64,000 nt of DNA from Streptomyces sp. NBC_01689 (GTDB lineage: Bacteria; Actinomycetota; Actinomycetes; Streptomycetales; Streptomycetaceae): the NCBI RefSeq assembly GCF_036250675.1, contig NZ_CP109592.1, positions 8,494,001-8,558,000 of the forward strand, in the 5' to 3' direction. The first letter of the stretch is position 1, and each line of letters starts with the position of its first letter. Shown piece by piece: positions 8,238-16,359 of the stretch. Position numbers and translations under genes: made by a program. The notes beneath the pieces were generated by a model. It searched no databases and was not told where the DNA came from. It was given only the letters and a program-made list of their open reading frames with translations.

Positions 8238-9512
8238 GTGCTGGACGAACAGTCGGCGGAGACCGCGGCAGGGCAGGAGAGCGGGGCCCTGGGCACCTCG
8301 GCACCGCCCGTGGAACCCGCCGGGGGGCGACGTGCCGGGAGCGGGCCCGCACGGAGGTCTCCCGGCGTGATCGCGCGCCGGCTGTCCGGCGCTCTCGTGG
8401 TCCTCGCCGTGCTGGTGTTCCTGTTCTTCCTGCCCTGGTGGGTGCTGCTGGCCGGGGGCACGGCGTGGCCGTCGCCGGTCGAGATCACCGGCGGTGTCCT
8501 GTTCGCGGCCGCGCTGGTGGCGTTCCCGGTGTCGATGGCGCTGGGGCACGGCCGCCGCCAGTGGGACGCAGCGGCCCGTACGGGCGACACGATCCTCGGT
8601 GTGATCTGGGTGCTCTTCGCGTGGTCGGCCATCGGCGGCGTGCTGAGGCTCGCGCTGGCCGCCGCCGGGGTGAGCGGGCCGACCGTGGCCAGGAGCGTGG
8701 CGGTCGCCGTCGCGGTCGTCGCGGTGGCCCTGCTGGTCTGGGGATACACCGAGGCCATGCGGCTGCCCCGGGTCCGCAGGGTCGAGGTCACCCTTCCGCG
8801 GCTGGGCCCGGGGCTGGACGGGACCCGGGTGGTGGTCCTGGCCGACACCCACTACGGGCCCATCGACAGGGCGCGCTGGTCGGCGCGGGTCGTGGACGCG
8901 GTCAACGCGCTGGAGCCCGACATCGTCTGCCACGCGGGCGACATCGCCGACGGCTCGATCGCCAAGCGCCGGGAGCAGGCCGCGCCGCTGGGGAGGGTCC
9001 GCCCGCGCCTGGCACGGGTCTACGTCACGGGCAACCACGAGTACCTGGGGGAGGCCCAGGGCTGGCTCGACGAGATGGCCCGGCTCGGCTGGGAGTCCCT
9101 GCACAACCGTCATGTCGTCGTCGAACGCGGCGGCGACCGGCTCGTCCTCGCGGGAGTGGACGACCGTACGGCCGCCTCGTCCGGTCTGGCCGGGCACCGC
9201 GCCGACCTTCCCCGGGCCCTCGCGGAGGTCACTCCCGATGTGCCGGTGCTCCTGGTCGCCCACCAGCCCAAGCAGGTGGCCCAGGCGGTGGCCGCCGGCG
9301 TCGACCTGCAGGTCTCGGGGCACACCCACGGCGGGCAGATCTGGCCGTTCCACTACCTGGTACGGGTCGACCAGCCCGTGGTGCAGGGCCTCAGCCGTCA
9401 CGGCGAGCGGACTCAGCTCTACACCAGCCGTGGTGCGGGCTACTGGGGTCCGCCGTTCCGGATCTTCGCGCCGAGCGAGATCAGCCTGCTCGTGCTGCGC
9501 TCCGCCGCCTGA
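8238..9512 (+). CDS. Membrane-anchored metallophosphoesterase (YkuE/YaeI type)
   Basis: About 424 residues from the GTG at 8238, chosen for the purine-rich GGGGGTAGGG before it; an ATG at 8193 is an alternative. After a polar N-tail there are four hydrophobic segments (about residues 50-175). The calcineurin-like domain follows with all metal-binding motifs: VVLADTHYGPID (D-x-H), CHAGDIADG (GDxxD-like), VTGNHEYLG (GNHE), LLVAHQPKQ and VSGHTHGGQIWP (GHTHGGQ). This matches the YkuE-like membrane phosphoesterases; YaeI and YkuE act on UDP-sugar lipid intermediates or related phosphodiesters. The substrate here is unknown. It converges with the ExeM gene across a strong hairpin. Confidence 0.9.
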   Translation: MLDEQSAETAAGQESGALGTSAPPVEPAGGRRAGSGPARRSPGVIARRLSGALVVLAVLVFLFFLPWWVLLAGGTAWPSPVEITGGVLFAAALVAFPVSMALGHGRRQWDAAARTGDTILGVIWVLFAWSAIGGVLRLALAAAGVSGPTVARSVAVAVAVVAVALLVWGYTEAMRLPRVRRVEVTLPRLGPGLDGTRVVVLADTHYGPIDRARWSARVVDAVNALEPDIVCHAGDIADGSIAKRREQAAPLGRVRPRLARVYVTGNHEYLGEAQGWLDEMARLGWESLHNRHVVVERGGDRLVLAGVDDRTAASSGLAGHRADLPRALAEVTPDVPVLLVAHQPKQVAQAVAAGVDLQVSGHTHGGQIWPFHYLVRVDQPVVQGLSRHGERTQLYTSRGAGYWGPPFRIFAPSEISLLVLRSAA

Positions 9513-9584
9513 GGCCCGCGACGGCCTACGACGGTCCACGGCGCGCCGTTCGGGCGGGGGCCGTTCGAGGTCCGGAACGGACCG

Positions 9585-9622
9585 GGTCCTCCGGCCGGCG
9601 TGACGGCGCCGGCCGGAGGACC
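9585..9622. terminator. Bidirectional hairpin terminator between convergent genes
   Basis: Perfect 15-bp arms, GGTCCTCCGGCCGGC and GCCGGCCGGAGGACC, flank an 8-base loop between the converging metallophosphoesterase and nuclease genes. Confidence 0.8.
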
Positions 9623-9656
9623 GCTGGGGACCGCTGGGGACCGCTGGAGACCGCCG
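9617..9656. repeat. 10-bp tandem repeat, four copies
   Basis: GGACCGCTGG is repeated three times, followed by a variant AGACCGCCGG. It starts in the right arm of the preceding terminator and ends just before the nuclease stop codon. Confidence 0.85.
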
Positions 9657-9659
9657 GGG

Positions 9660-12134
9660 TCAGTGCCCCTTGCCGTGCCCGGGGCGGTAGGCCTTCCAGC
9701 CGCAGTCGTTCACGTCGATGCGGACGACCTGGGGGTCGTGGTCGCTCGCCTGGTCGGCGAACTCCGCGTTGATGTGGACGACGTCGTAGTCGTAGTCGGT
9801 GATGGCGGGGCTGGTCAGGATGTGGTCGAGGGTCTGGCTGTTGCCGTCGAAGACGTAGCTGTAACGCTCCCGCACCGGAAGGGTGTTGATGAGGTCGGTG
9901 AGCACGTCGCCGTTGTCGGTGAGGGTCTTGACCGCGTCGGAGAACTCGTAGTCGTTGAGGTCGCCGAGGGCCACGATCCGCGCCTTGGGGTCGGCGGCGA
10001 GGAGGGAGTCCACGAAGGCGTTCTCCTCCTGGGCCTGGAGCTTCCGCTGGGTCTCCGAGGACCGGGTCGGCTCCTGGAACCGGCCGTGCATCGGGTCGTC
10101 GCCACCCTTGGAGTTGAAGTGGTTCGCGATGACGAACACCGTGTCGCCCTGGAACCTGAACTCGCCGACGAGGGGCTTGCGGCTGTTGGCCCACGCGGCG
10201 CTCGTGGGGTCGATGCGGCCCGGCGAGGCGGAGAGCCGGGTCTCGTGCTTCCGCTTGTCCTTGACCACGGAGACGGCGGTGGTGGACGGGTCGCCCGCGG
10301 AGGCGCGGTCCACGAAGGAGACGCGCTCGGGGTTGAAGAGGAACACCTGGCGGATGTTGCCGCCGGGCTCGCCGCCGTCCTGGCCGTCGACCGGGTTGAT
10401 GTACCGCCAGGAGTACGCGGGGCCGCCCGCGGCCTTGATGGCGGCGGTGAACCGGGTCAGCGTCTCCTCGGCGGAGACGGTGCCGTCGTCGGTGGCGCCG
10501 TTGTCGTCCTGGATCTCCTCCAGCGTGACGATGTCGGGGGAGGAGAGGTTGGTGACGACGCCCTTCGCGAGGCGGGTGAACTTGTCGGCGCCGTCGGTCG
10601 GGTCGAGGTTCTCGACGTTGTAGGTGGCGAGGGCGAGTTCCTTGCCCTTCTGCTTGCGCGTCACCTCCTGCTTGAGCCCGTTGTCGACGGCCTTGCCGGT
10701 GGTGGCGGCGGAGGGAGCGAGCAGATAGCCGCCGAAGGAGGCGTAGTCGACCGGGCCGGTGGTGGTGCCGGACAGCTCGTCGCCGACGTTGAGGGTCGGG
10801 GTGGAACCGTCGGCCGCGACGATCTCGATGCGGCCGGTGTTCTGCTGGTCGTAGGCGCCGTAGAGGGTGCCGCCGCGCCTGGTGGGCCGCTCGTGGGGCT
10901 TGGCGGTCACGAACATCTCGCCGTACGAGTTGGTCGCGCCGGTCACCCGGGCGTCCTGGACCGAGGCGCGCATGCCCTCGAGGGACTCGTAGAAGTCCTG
11001 GGAGTAGACGCCCGGCTCGAGGGGGAGGTCGTCGATGCTGCCGCCGCCGGCGGTGGGCGTGTACGTGTTCGGGACGGTCGAGTCGTTCAGGACGACCGCG
11101 GCCGGGAGCGGGTTGCCGGCCGAGAGGGTGGTGGAGACCGGGCTGCCGAGTTCGGTGACCGACTGGGTGCCGGTGCCCGGGTAGTACTCCGTGACCTTGC
11201 CGCTCACCAGGACCGAGTCGCCCACGGCGACGGTGGGCGCGGTGGAGCCGGTGTAGACGAACAGGCCCTCGCTGGTGGCGGGGTCGGTGTCCGGGGTCGG
11301 GTCCTGGATCCAGTAGCCCTTGCTGCCCGTCGTGCGGACGGCGGTGACGATGCCGGGGACGCCCACCACGTTCTGGTTCTTGAGGGGCGAGACACGGGTG
11401 GTGCCCTGGATGTCGTGGATCCGGAACGCGCCCGGTGCGGTGGGGCCGCCGGGCCCGCCGCCGTCGCCGCCGCCGTTCGCGGTCTCGCCCGCGCTGTTGG
11501 TGGGGGTGGGCGTGCCGGCCGTGAAGTCGGCGGAGTTGTCGTCCGTGTCGGCGAGCGAGGCGGTGCGCGACACGGAGGTGGTGTTGCTCGCGGCGGGCGC
11601 GGCGGTGCCCTCGCGGACGACGGCGGTGCCGTAGCCGACGAGGTCCACGATGTTCGGGTCGCCGGCGCAGTCGGCGGCCGTCTTGCAGGTCAGTGCCGTG
11701 GTCGACCTGACCAGGGCGACCGTGCCGCCGGCGGCGGCCATCGCGATGTTGCCGGTGGCGTCGGCGGTCGGCAGCGCGGTGGTGCCGCCGCTGCCCGCGC
11801 CCTCGCCGACGAGGTAGCCGCCACCGGGGGCGAGCGCGCCGGTGAGGGGGGTGACCTGCCAGAGGGAGCCGGCGGAGGGGGAGGCCGGGAGGTACTGGAC
11901 GCTGTACCCGTCGAGCGGGTACGCGGTCGTCGAGCGGTTGGCGAGTTCGACGAAGTCGTTCTTCAGCGTGGCGCCGGAGTTGCCGCCACCGCCGTAGGCC
12001 TCCGAGATCACGACACTCGTCGACGGCGTGGCAAAGGCGGCGGGCAGCGGCGCCATGACGACGGCCGCGGTCGCGGTCGCGGCCACGAACGCGGCGCCGG
12101 CTACGCGCACTGCGCTGGGTCTGTGCATCGGCAC
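9660..12134 (-). CDS. Secreted ExeM/NucH-type endonuclease with lamin-tail domain
   Basis: 824 residues from a GTG with AAGGAG 7 bases upstream. An N-terminal signal peptide (VAGAAFVAATATAAVVM, ending near AFA) indicates secretion. A lamin-tail domain (about 40-190, VVISEAYGGGGNSGATLKNDFVELAN) is followed by a Gly-rich linker and a DNA-binding OB-like region with the ExeM signature (FRIHDIQGTTRVSP and ITAVRTTGSKGYWIQDP-like). The endonuclease/exonuclease/phosphatase domain (about 520-815) carries ATYNVENL, VTLEEIQDD, ANHFNSKGGDD, ALGDLNDYEF and ASDHDPQVV. Extracellular nucleases of this type degrade environmental DNA for phosphate and nucleosides. No PHO box was identified upstream. Confidence 0.92.
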   Translation of the reverse strand: MPMHRPSAVRVAGAAFVAATATAAVVMAPLPAAFATPSTSVVISEAYGGGGNSGATLKNDFVELANRSTTAYPLDGYSVQYLPASPSAGSLWQVTPLTGALAPGGGYLVGEGAGSGGTTALPTADATGNIAMAAAGGTVALVRSTTALTCKTAADCAGDPNIVDLVGYGTAVVREGTAAPAASNTTSVSRTASLADTDDNSADFTAGTPTPTNSAGETANGGGDGGGPGGPTAPGAFRIHDIQGTTRVSPLKNQNVVGVPGIVTAVRTTGSKGYWIQDPTPDTDPATSEGLFVYTGSTAPTVAVGDSVLVSGKVTEYYPGTGTQSVTELGSPVSTTLSAGNPLPAAVVLNDSTVPNTYTPTAGGGSIDDLPLEPGVYSQDFYESLEGMRASVQDARVTGATNSYGEMFVTAKPHERPTRRGGTLYGAYDQQNTGRIEIVAADGSTPTLNVGDELSGTTTGPVDYASFGGYLLAPSAATTGKAVDNGLKQEVTRKQKGKELALATYNVENLDPTDGADKFTRLAKGVVTNLSSPDIVTLEEIQDDNGATDDGTVSAEETLTRFTAAIKAAGGPAYSWRYINPVDGQDGGEPGGNIRQVFLFNPERVSFVDRASAGDPSTTAVSVVKDKRKHETRLSASPGRIDPTSAAWANSRKPLVGEFRFQGDTVFVIANHFNSKGGDDPMHGRFQEPTRSSETQRKLQAQEENAFVDSLLAADPKARIVALGDLNDYEFSDAVKTLTDNGDVLTDLINTLPVRERYSYVFDGNSQTLDHILTSPAITDYDYDVVHINAEFADQASDHDPQVVRIDVNDCGWKAYRPGHGKGH

Positions 12135-13373
12135 GGGGTGACTCCTTCAACGTCCGCCGGACGAACGGCGCATGAGGTGCGGTCAGACAGGCTGGAACCC
12201 TGCGATCGGCTGAGGTTACGCGCGTAGAAAAGGGCGTATCAAGGGGTGTGTCGTTAAATCTGTGGGTCCAGTGGCTGACTTTCCGTCTCGCGACGGCCGA
12301 CGGCGGTCCGACTCGGCCTGGCCGGCCCGACCCGGCCCCCCCCGGCTCAACTCGACTCGGCCCAGCTCGGCCTGGCTCAGCTCGACTCGCCCCGACTCGG
12401 ATTAAGCGCGGACAGGGGCGCGCCGCTCGCCGACCGCCCCTTCTGGAGGACGGCCGACCGCTCGGATCCAAGTGCCCGCCCCGGCGGCGGTGTTGATGTC
12501 CAGATCCGGACGCCGCGGCTCGTCCCGGTTCCGGCTCCCGTGCGGCCGGTGTCCGTCCGGCGACGGCGAACGGAGGGGAGTGGGGGCGCAGTTGGGTGCG
12601 GTACGGGCGCCCTCGGCCAGGACGGGCGGACTTTCCGTCTCCGTCGCGTCCGCCGTGTCCGCCACGGCGGCGACGCGGGAGCGGTCGGCGCTGTCGGGTC
12701 CGGAGGACTCCGGCGGAGAAAGGGCGGTGCGCGGGGACCCGACGGCGTTCGAACCGGGACGGCACGGTGTCGGGCAGGGGCGGACGCCCGGCCGGCCGGA
12801 ACGCGCCCCGGCCGGATTTCCCCGCGGCCCGGGAGAGCTGTCGAAAAGCGAGGTCAGAGCCGCTGGTATGCGGTGAGAACGGCAAGGGCCGCACACTCGC
12901 CCACGGTCTCTTTCCGTGGAGTCACCCGCCGAGGGATTACTCCATTCGTGTCCATGGCCGTCGAACGCCGTGCGACATGTGTTCCCAGGAATCGGAAAGT
13001 CGGCTGGAATTATGAGCTGCCATGGGCGTGCTGTGAAGAGCGCGAGTATGACGTGCGGGCGTGTTTCCCTTTTCTCGGCGGGTGGACGGCGCGTGCCGGC
13101 CGGCCGGGCGTGCGCTGTTCGGCAGCGCGCGGTGTTCTGTACGTGGATGCGCCGTGAACGCGCTCTGATGCGAGGTGGCGGCCGGACCCTACCTTGATGG
13201 CGTCGGGGTCATGACATCCCCGACAAACGCAAGGGCCTTATTCCTCAAGGGTTGTTGGAGGAATGCCGGCCTGTCGGGGGATCGGATTTCCCGAGCGGTC
13301 GACCGACGTCGTGTGCCGGCTTCGCCGGGGCGCGTGATGCTGAAGTTTCCGTCGTGATTCTGGGAGGGTTCGA
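12135..13373. other. 1.2-kb region without a supported gene, upstream of ramC
   Basis: Open frames here have poor codon bias and no recognisable protein. 12309-12402 is low-complexity sequence built from CTCGACTCGGCC-like words. 12900-13370 is AT-richer than its flanks and probably carries the ramC promoter and control sites, including the hairpins listed separately. An unrecognised small gene cannot be excluded. Confidence 0.6.
13202..13264 (+). promoter_or_regulatory. Two adjacent dyads upstream of ramC
   Basis: GTCGGGG (13202-13208) and CCCCGAC (13218-13224) flank TCATGACAT. ATTCCTC (13240-13246) and GAGGAAT (13258-13264) flank an 11-base loop. They lie 110-170 bp before the ramC start, suitable for activator binding or leader structure. 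In S. coelicolor ramC is activated by RamR binding upstream; whether these are such sites is inference. Confidence 0.45.
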
Positions 13374-15989
13374 ATGGACATGCGTTATGAGGCGTATTCC
13401 TACGCCGACCGGCTGTTCTACGACTCACCCGTGCAGTGGGCCGCCCGCGAGGAATTCCCCGCCGCCACCGAGGACGCGCCCCCCGGATGGGTACGCAGCG
13501 TCCGCGAGGTGTGGGTGGGTTTCCAGCCCGTGTCACCCGAACTCCCCGAACAGGGCTGGAAGATTCACGTGGCCGCCCGCCTCGACAACGCCGAGCACGT
13601 CCTCGACGTGGTCCGGCGGTACTGCTTCGACCACGGAGTCGCCTACAAGTTCCTGCGCAGCCCCGGCCTCGTACAGACGCAGAACGCCAAGTACGCGGCC
13701 CGCGCCTCCAGCGGGAAGTTCCTCACCCTCTACCCGCGCGACGACGCGGCGCTGGAACACTGCCTGAACACCCTGGACGCCGCGCTCGACGGCGCGCCCG
13801 GACCCTACATCCTCAGCGACCTGCGCTGGCGCGAGGGCCCTCTGTACTTACGCTACGGCGGCTTCGTCGAGCAGTTCTGCCGCTCCGAGACCGGTGAGCT
13901 CGTGCTCGCCTTCCGCGAGCCGTCGGGCAGGCTGCGCCCGGACGTCCGCGCCGCGGTCTTCGAGGTCCCGCCCTGGGCCCCGGTCCCGGCGGTCCTCGCG
14001 GAGACCCTCGCCTCCGCGTCCCGGGCCAGCGTCGACGACTTCCCGTACACCGTCGAGAGCGCCCTGCACTTCTCCAACGGCGGCGGCATCTACCTCGCCC
14101 GGCGGACGGCGGACGACCGGCAGGTGGTGCTCAAGGAGGCCAGACCGCACGCCGGCCTCGACCAGCGCGGCGACGACGCGGTCACCCGCCTGGAACTGGA
14201 GCACGAGACGCTCGGCAGACTCGCCGGCCTGGACTCCGTGCCCGCGGTGCTCGGCAGACTCACCGCCTGGGAACACCACTTCCTGGTCCAGGAGTACATC
14301 GAGGGCGAACCCCTGCACCGGTGGTTCGGCCGCAACTACCCTCTGGTCCACCCCGAGGTGACCGACGAGGACATCGCCGAGTACCGCGTGAAGGCGCTGC
14401 GCATCCTCGACAGCATCGAAGAGGGCCTGCGCTCCATCCACGCCCGGGGCGTCGTCTTCGGCGATCTGCACCCACGCAACCTGATCGTGCGACCCGACGG
14501 CCGGGTCGTGTTCATCGACTTCGAACTCTCCTCGCCCGTCGACGCGTTCGTCCGGCCCGCCCTGGGCGCCGCGGGATTCGCCGCGCCGCCCGAACTGACC
14601 GGGTTCGCCGTCGACGAGCACGCCCTCGCCGCCCTGCGGCTGTGGATCTTCATGCCGCTGCTGCCCCTGACGGTACTGAGCCCGCACAAGGCCGACACCC
14701 TGCGGGCCGCCGCACGGGAGAGGTTCGCGCTGCCCCCGGCGGACCCACCGGAGCTCGACGGCCGGCCCGGGAACCGTCAACGACCGCACGAGACCGAGGA
14801 GTTCGCCGAGCTGTTCAGCGGTGAGGCGGCCGCGTGGCCCCGGTTGCGCGACGAACTCGCCGCGGCGATCACGGTCAGCGCCACCCCGCACCGGACCGAC
14901 AGACTGTTCCCCGGCGACCCGAGCCAGTTCACCCACGACGGCCTCGGACTGGCGTACGGCGCCGCGGGCGTCCTGTGGGCCTGCCACGCGACCGGGGCCC
15001 GGGTGGATCCGGCCCATGTGGGCTGGCTGCTCAAGGCGGTCGACCGCCAACCGCTCCGGCCCGGCCTGCTGGTCGGAGGCCACGGCGTGGCCTACGTTCT
15101 CGACCTGCTCGGACACCGGCAACAGGCCCTCGACCTGCTGGACCGCCTGATGAAGGACGACTCCGAGGGATACGGCCCCGATCTGCTGAGCGGTCTCGCC
15201 GGCATCGGGCTGTGCCTGCTCTCCTTCGCCCGGACGACCGGGGACCGGAGCCTGTACGACGCCGCCGTGGAGGCCGCCGAACGGGCCTTCGCCGGACTGC
15301 ACCTCGACCGGGCCACGCCCCCGGACGGATCCAGGGCCGGCCTCGTCCACGGAGCCAGCGGAACCGCGCTGCTCCTGCTGCACCTGCACCAGGTGTCGGC
15401 GGACAGCAACCTCCTCGACCTCGCCGGCCGAGCCCTGGAGCACGACCTCGGCCGGTGTGTGGAGGCCGAGGACGGGACCCTCCAGGTCGACGACGGCATC
15501 CGTGTCCTGCCCTACCTGGAATCCGGCAGCGCGGGCATCGCCGCGGTACTGCGGGCCCATCTGGAACACCGGCCGGACGCCAGGCTCGCGGAACGACTGG
15601 AGCGCATGAGCCGGGCCGCCGTACCGGAGTTCATCGTCCAGCCCGGGCTGTTCAACGGCCGCGCCGGACTGATCGGACTGCGGGCGCTGCTGGACCCGGG
15701 CGGTGCGGAGCACGCCGAGGTGATCCGGCGGCACGTACGCCGACTGCTCTGGCACGTCGTGCCGTACGAGGGCCATCCGGCCTTCCCCGGGGAGCAGTTG
15801 CTGCGCCTGTCCATGGACCTGGCCACGGGGAACGCGGGGATCATGACCGCCCTCGGCACGGTGTACGCGGGCACGCCGACGCTGCCCTTCCTGACCGTCC
15901 CGACCGAGCCGGCCGACCTCCTCGCTCCCGGAGTCCCGGCGCCTCGGCGGCGCCCATCGTCCGAGGTGCTCCGGACACCGACCGGCTGA
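13374..15989 (+). CDS. ramC: RamC-like class III lanthipeptide synthetase (LanKC)
   Basis: 871 residues, the usual LanKC length, with GGGAGGG before the ATG. The order is an N-terminal phospho-Ser/Thr lyase domain (about 1-220), a Ser/Thr-kinase-like domain (about 235-480) and a LanC-like cyclase domain (about 500-850). The kinase shows Lys254 in VVLKEARPH, the catalytic loop GDLHPRN (Asp364, Asn369) and a DFE in place of DFG (382-384). The cyclase domain shows GLVHGASGTALLLL and FNGRAGLIG repeats. No clear Cys-His zinc triad was seen, as expected for class III. It phosphorylates Ser/Thr in the RamS precursor, eliminates phosphate and forms the rings. It leads the ramC-S-A-B operon. Confidence 0.93.
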   Translation: MDMRYEAYSYADRLFYDSPVQWAAREEFPAATEDAPPGWVRSVREVWVGFQPVSPELPEQGWKIHVAARLDNAEHVLDVVRRYCFDHGVAYKFLRSPGLVQTQNAKYAARASSGKFLTLYPRDDAALEHCLNTLDAALDGAPGPYILSDLRWREGPLYLRYGGFVEQFCRSETGELVLAFREPSGRLRPDVRAAVFEVPPWAPVPAVLAETLASASRASVDDFPYTVESALHFSNGGGIYLARRTADDRQVVLKEARPHAGLDQRGDDAVTRLELEHETLGRLAGLDSVPAVLGRLTAWEHHFLVQEYIEGEPLHRWFGRNYPLVHPEVTDEDIAEYRVKALRILDSIEEGLRSIHARGVVFGDLHPRNLIVRPDGRVVFIDFELSSPVDAFVRPALGAAGFAAPPELTGFAVDEHALAALRLWIFMPLLPLTVLSPHKADTLRAAARERFALPPADPPELDGRPGNRQRPHETEEFAELFSGEAAAWPRLRDELAAAITVSATPHRTDRLFPGDPSQFTHDGLGLAYGAAGVLWACHATGARVDPAHVGWLLKAVDRQPLRPGLLVGGHGVAYVLDLLGHRQQALDLLDRLMKDDSEGYGPDLLSGLAGIGLCLLSFARTTGDRSLYDAAVEAAERAFAGLHLDRATPPDGSRAGLVHGASGTALLLLHLHQVSADSNLLDLAGRALEHDLGRCVEAEDGTLQVDDGIRVLPYLESGSAGIAAVLRAHLEHRPDARLAERLERMSRAAVPEFIVQPGLFNGRAGLIGLRALLDPGGAEHAEVIRRHVRRLLWHVVPYEGHPAFPGEQLLRLSMDLATGNAGIMTALGTVYAGTPTLPFLTVPTEPADLLAPGVPAPRRRPSSEVLRTPTG

Positions 15990-16132
15990 ACCGGGCCGGC
16001 GCACCGGGCGACACACCACCGACCGTCCCACAGCGCGCCGGCGCATCCCGCCCGCGGCCCGGGAGAACAGGCCGCCCACAGAGTTCCGGCAGACCGCCGG
16101 AAGCACCCACCACCACCCGGAAGGGGACCATC

Positions 16133-16258
16133 ATGTCCATTCTCAGCCTGCAGGCCCTGGAGACCCCCGAAGAGATCCTCGAGTACCGCTCGGTCCTCAG
16201 CTCCCTGAGCGCCGTCAACTGCACCAACAGCACGGTGAGCACCCTGCTCTGCCTCTGA
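16133..16258 (+). CDS. ramS: SapB-like class III lanthipeptide precursor
   Basis: 41-residue peptide with AAGGGGA before the ATG. The leader contains LQALETPEE, matching the LQ-x-x-ETP recognition box of RamS/AmfS-type leaders. The C-terminal half holds two Ser-x2-Ser-x3-Cys motifs, Ser23/Ser26/Cys30 and Ser33/Ser36/Cys40, separated by two residues. The ring spacing is the same as in S. coelicolor RamS (SapB), but the ring residues differ: SSLSAVNC and STVSTLLC. It is too short for default gene callers. The product is predicted to be a surface-active peptide that lowers surface tension to help aerial hyphae emerge. The cleavage site is not evident, probably near residues 18-21. Confidence 0.93.
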   Translation: MSILSLQALETPEEILEYRSVLSSLSAVNCTNSTVSTLLCL

Positions 16259-16265
16259 TCCACCC

Positions 16266-16294
16266 GCCGGCCGCGCCACCTCGGCGCGGCCGGC
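16266..16294 (+). terminator. Hairpin after ramS (likely partial terminator)
   Basis: Perfect 12-bp arms, GCCGGCCGCGCC and GGCGCGGCCGGC, with loop ACCTC, start 8 bases after the ramS stop and before ramA. Such hairpins often raise precursor expression relative to the transporter genes by attenuation or 3'-end protection. Confidence 0.7.
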
Positions 16295-16359
16295 CCTCCC
16301 GACGAACCGGTCCGGACGGCCTCGGCCGCCCGGACCGGCCCCTTTCCCCGGAGGGCTTC

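Noticed and set aside
12540..13157. Possible coding frame in the gap before ramC
   Set aside because: Arg/Gly-rich with poor third-position pattern and no recognisable motif; not supported as a gene.
13848..16106. Leftward frame opposite ramC
   Set aside because: Antisense shadow; ramC carries the kinase, lyase and cyclase motifs.
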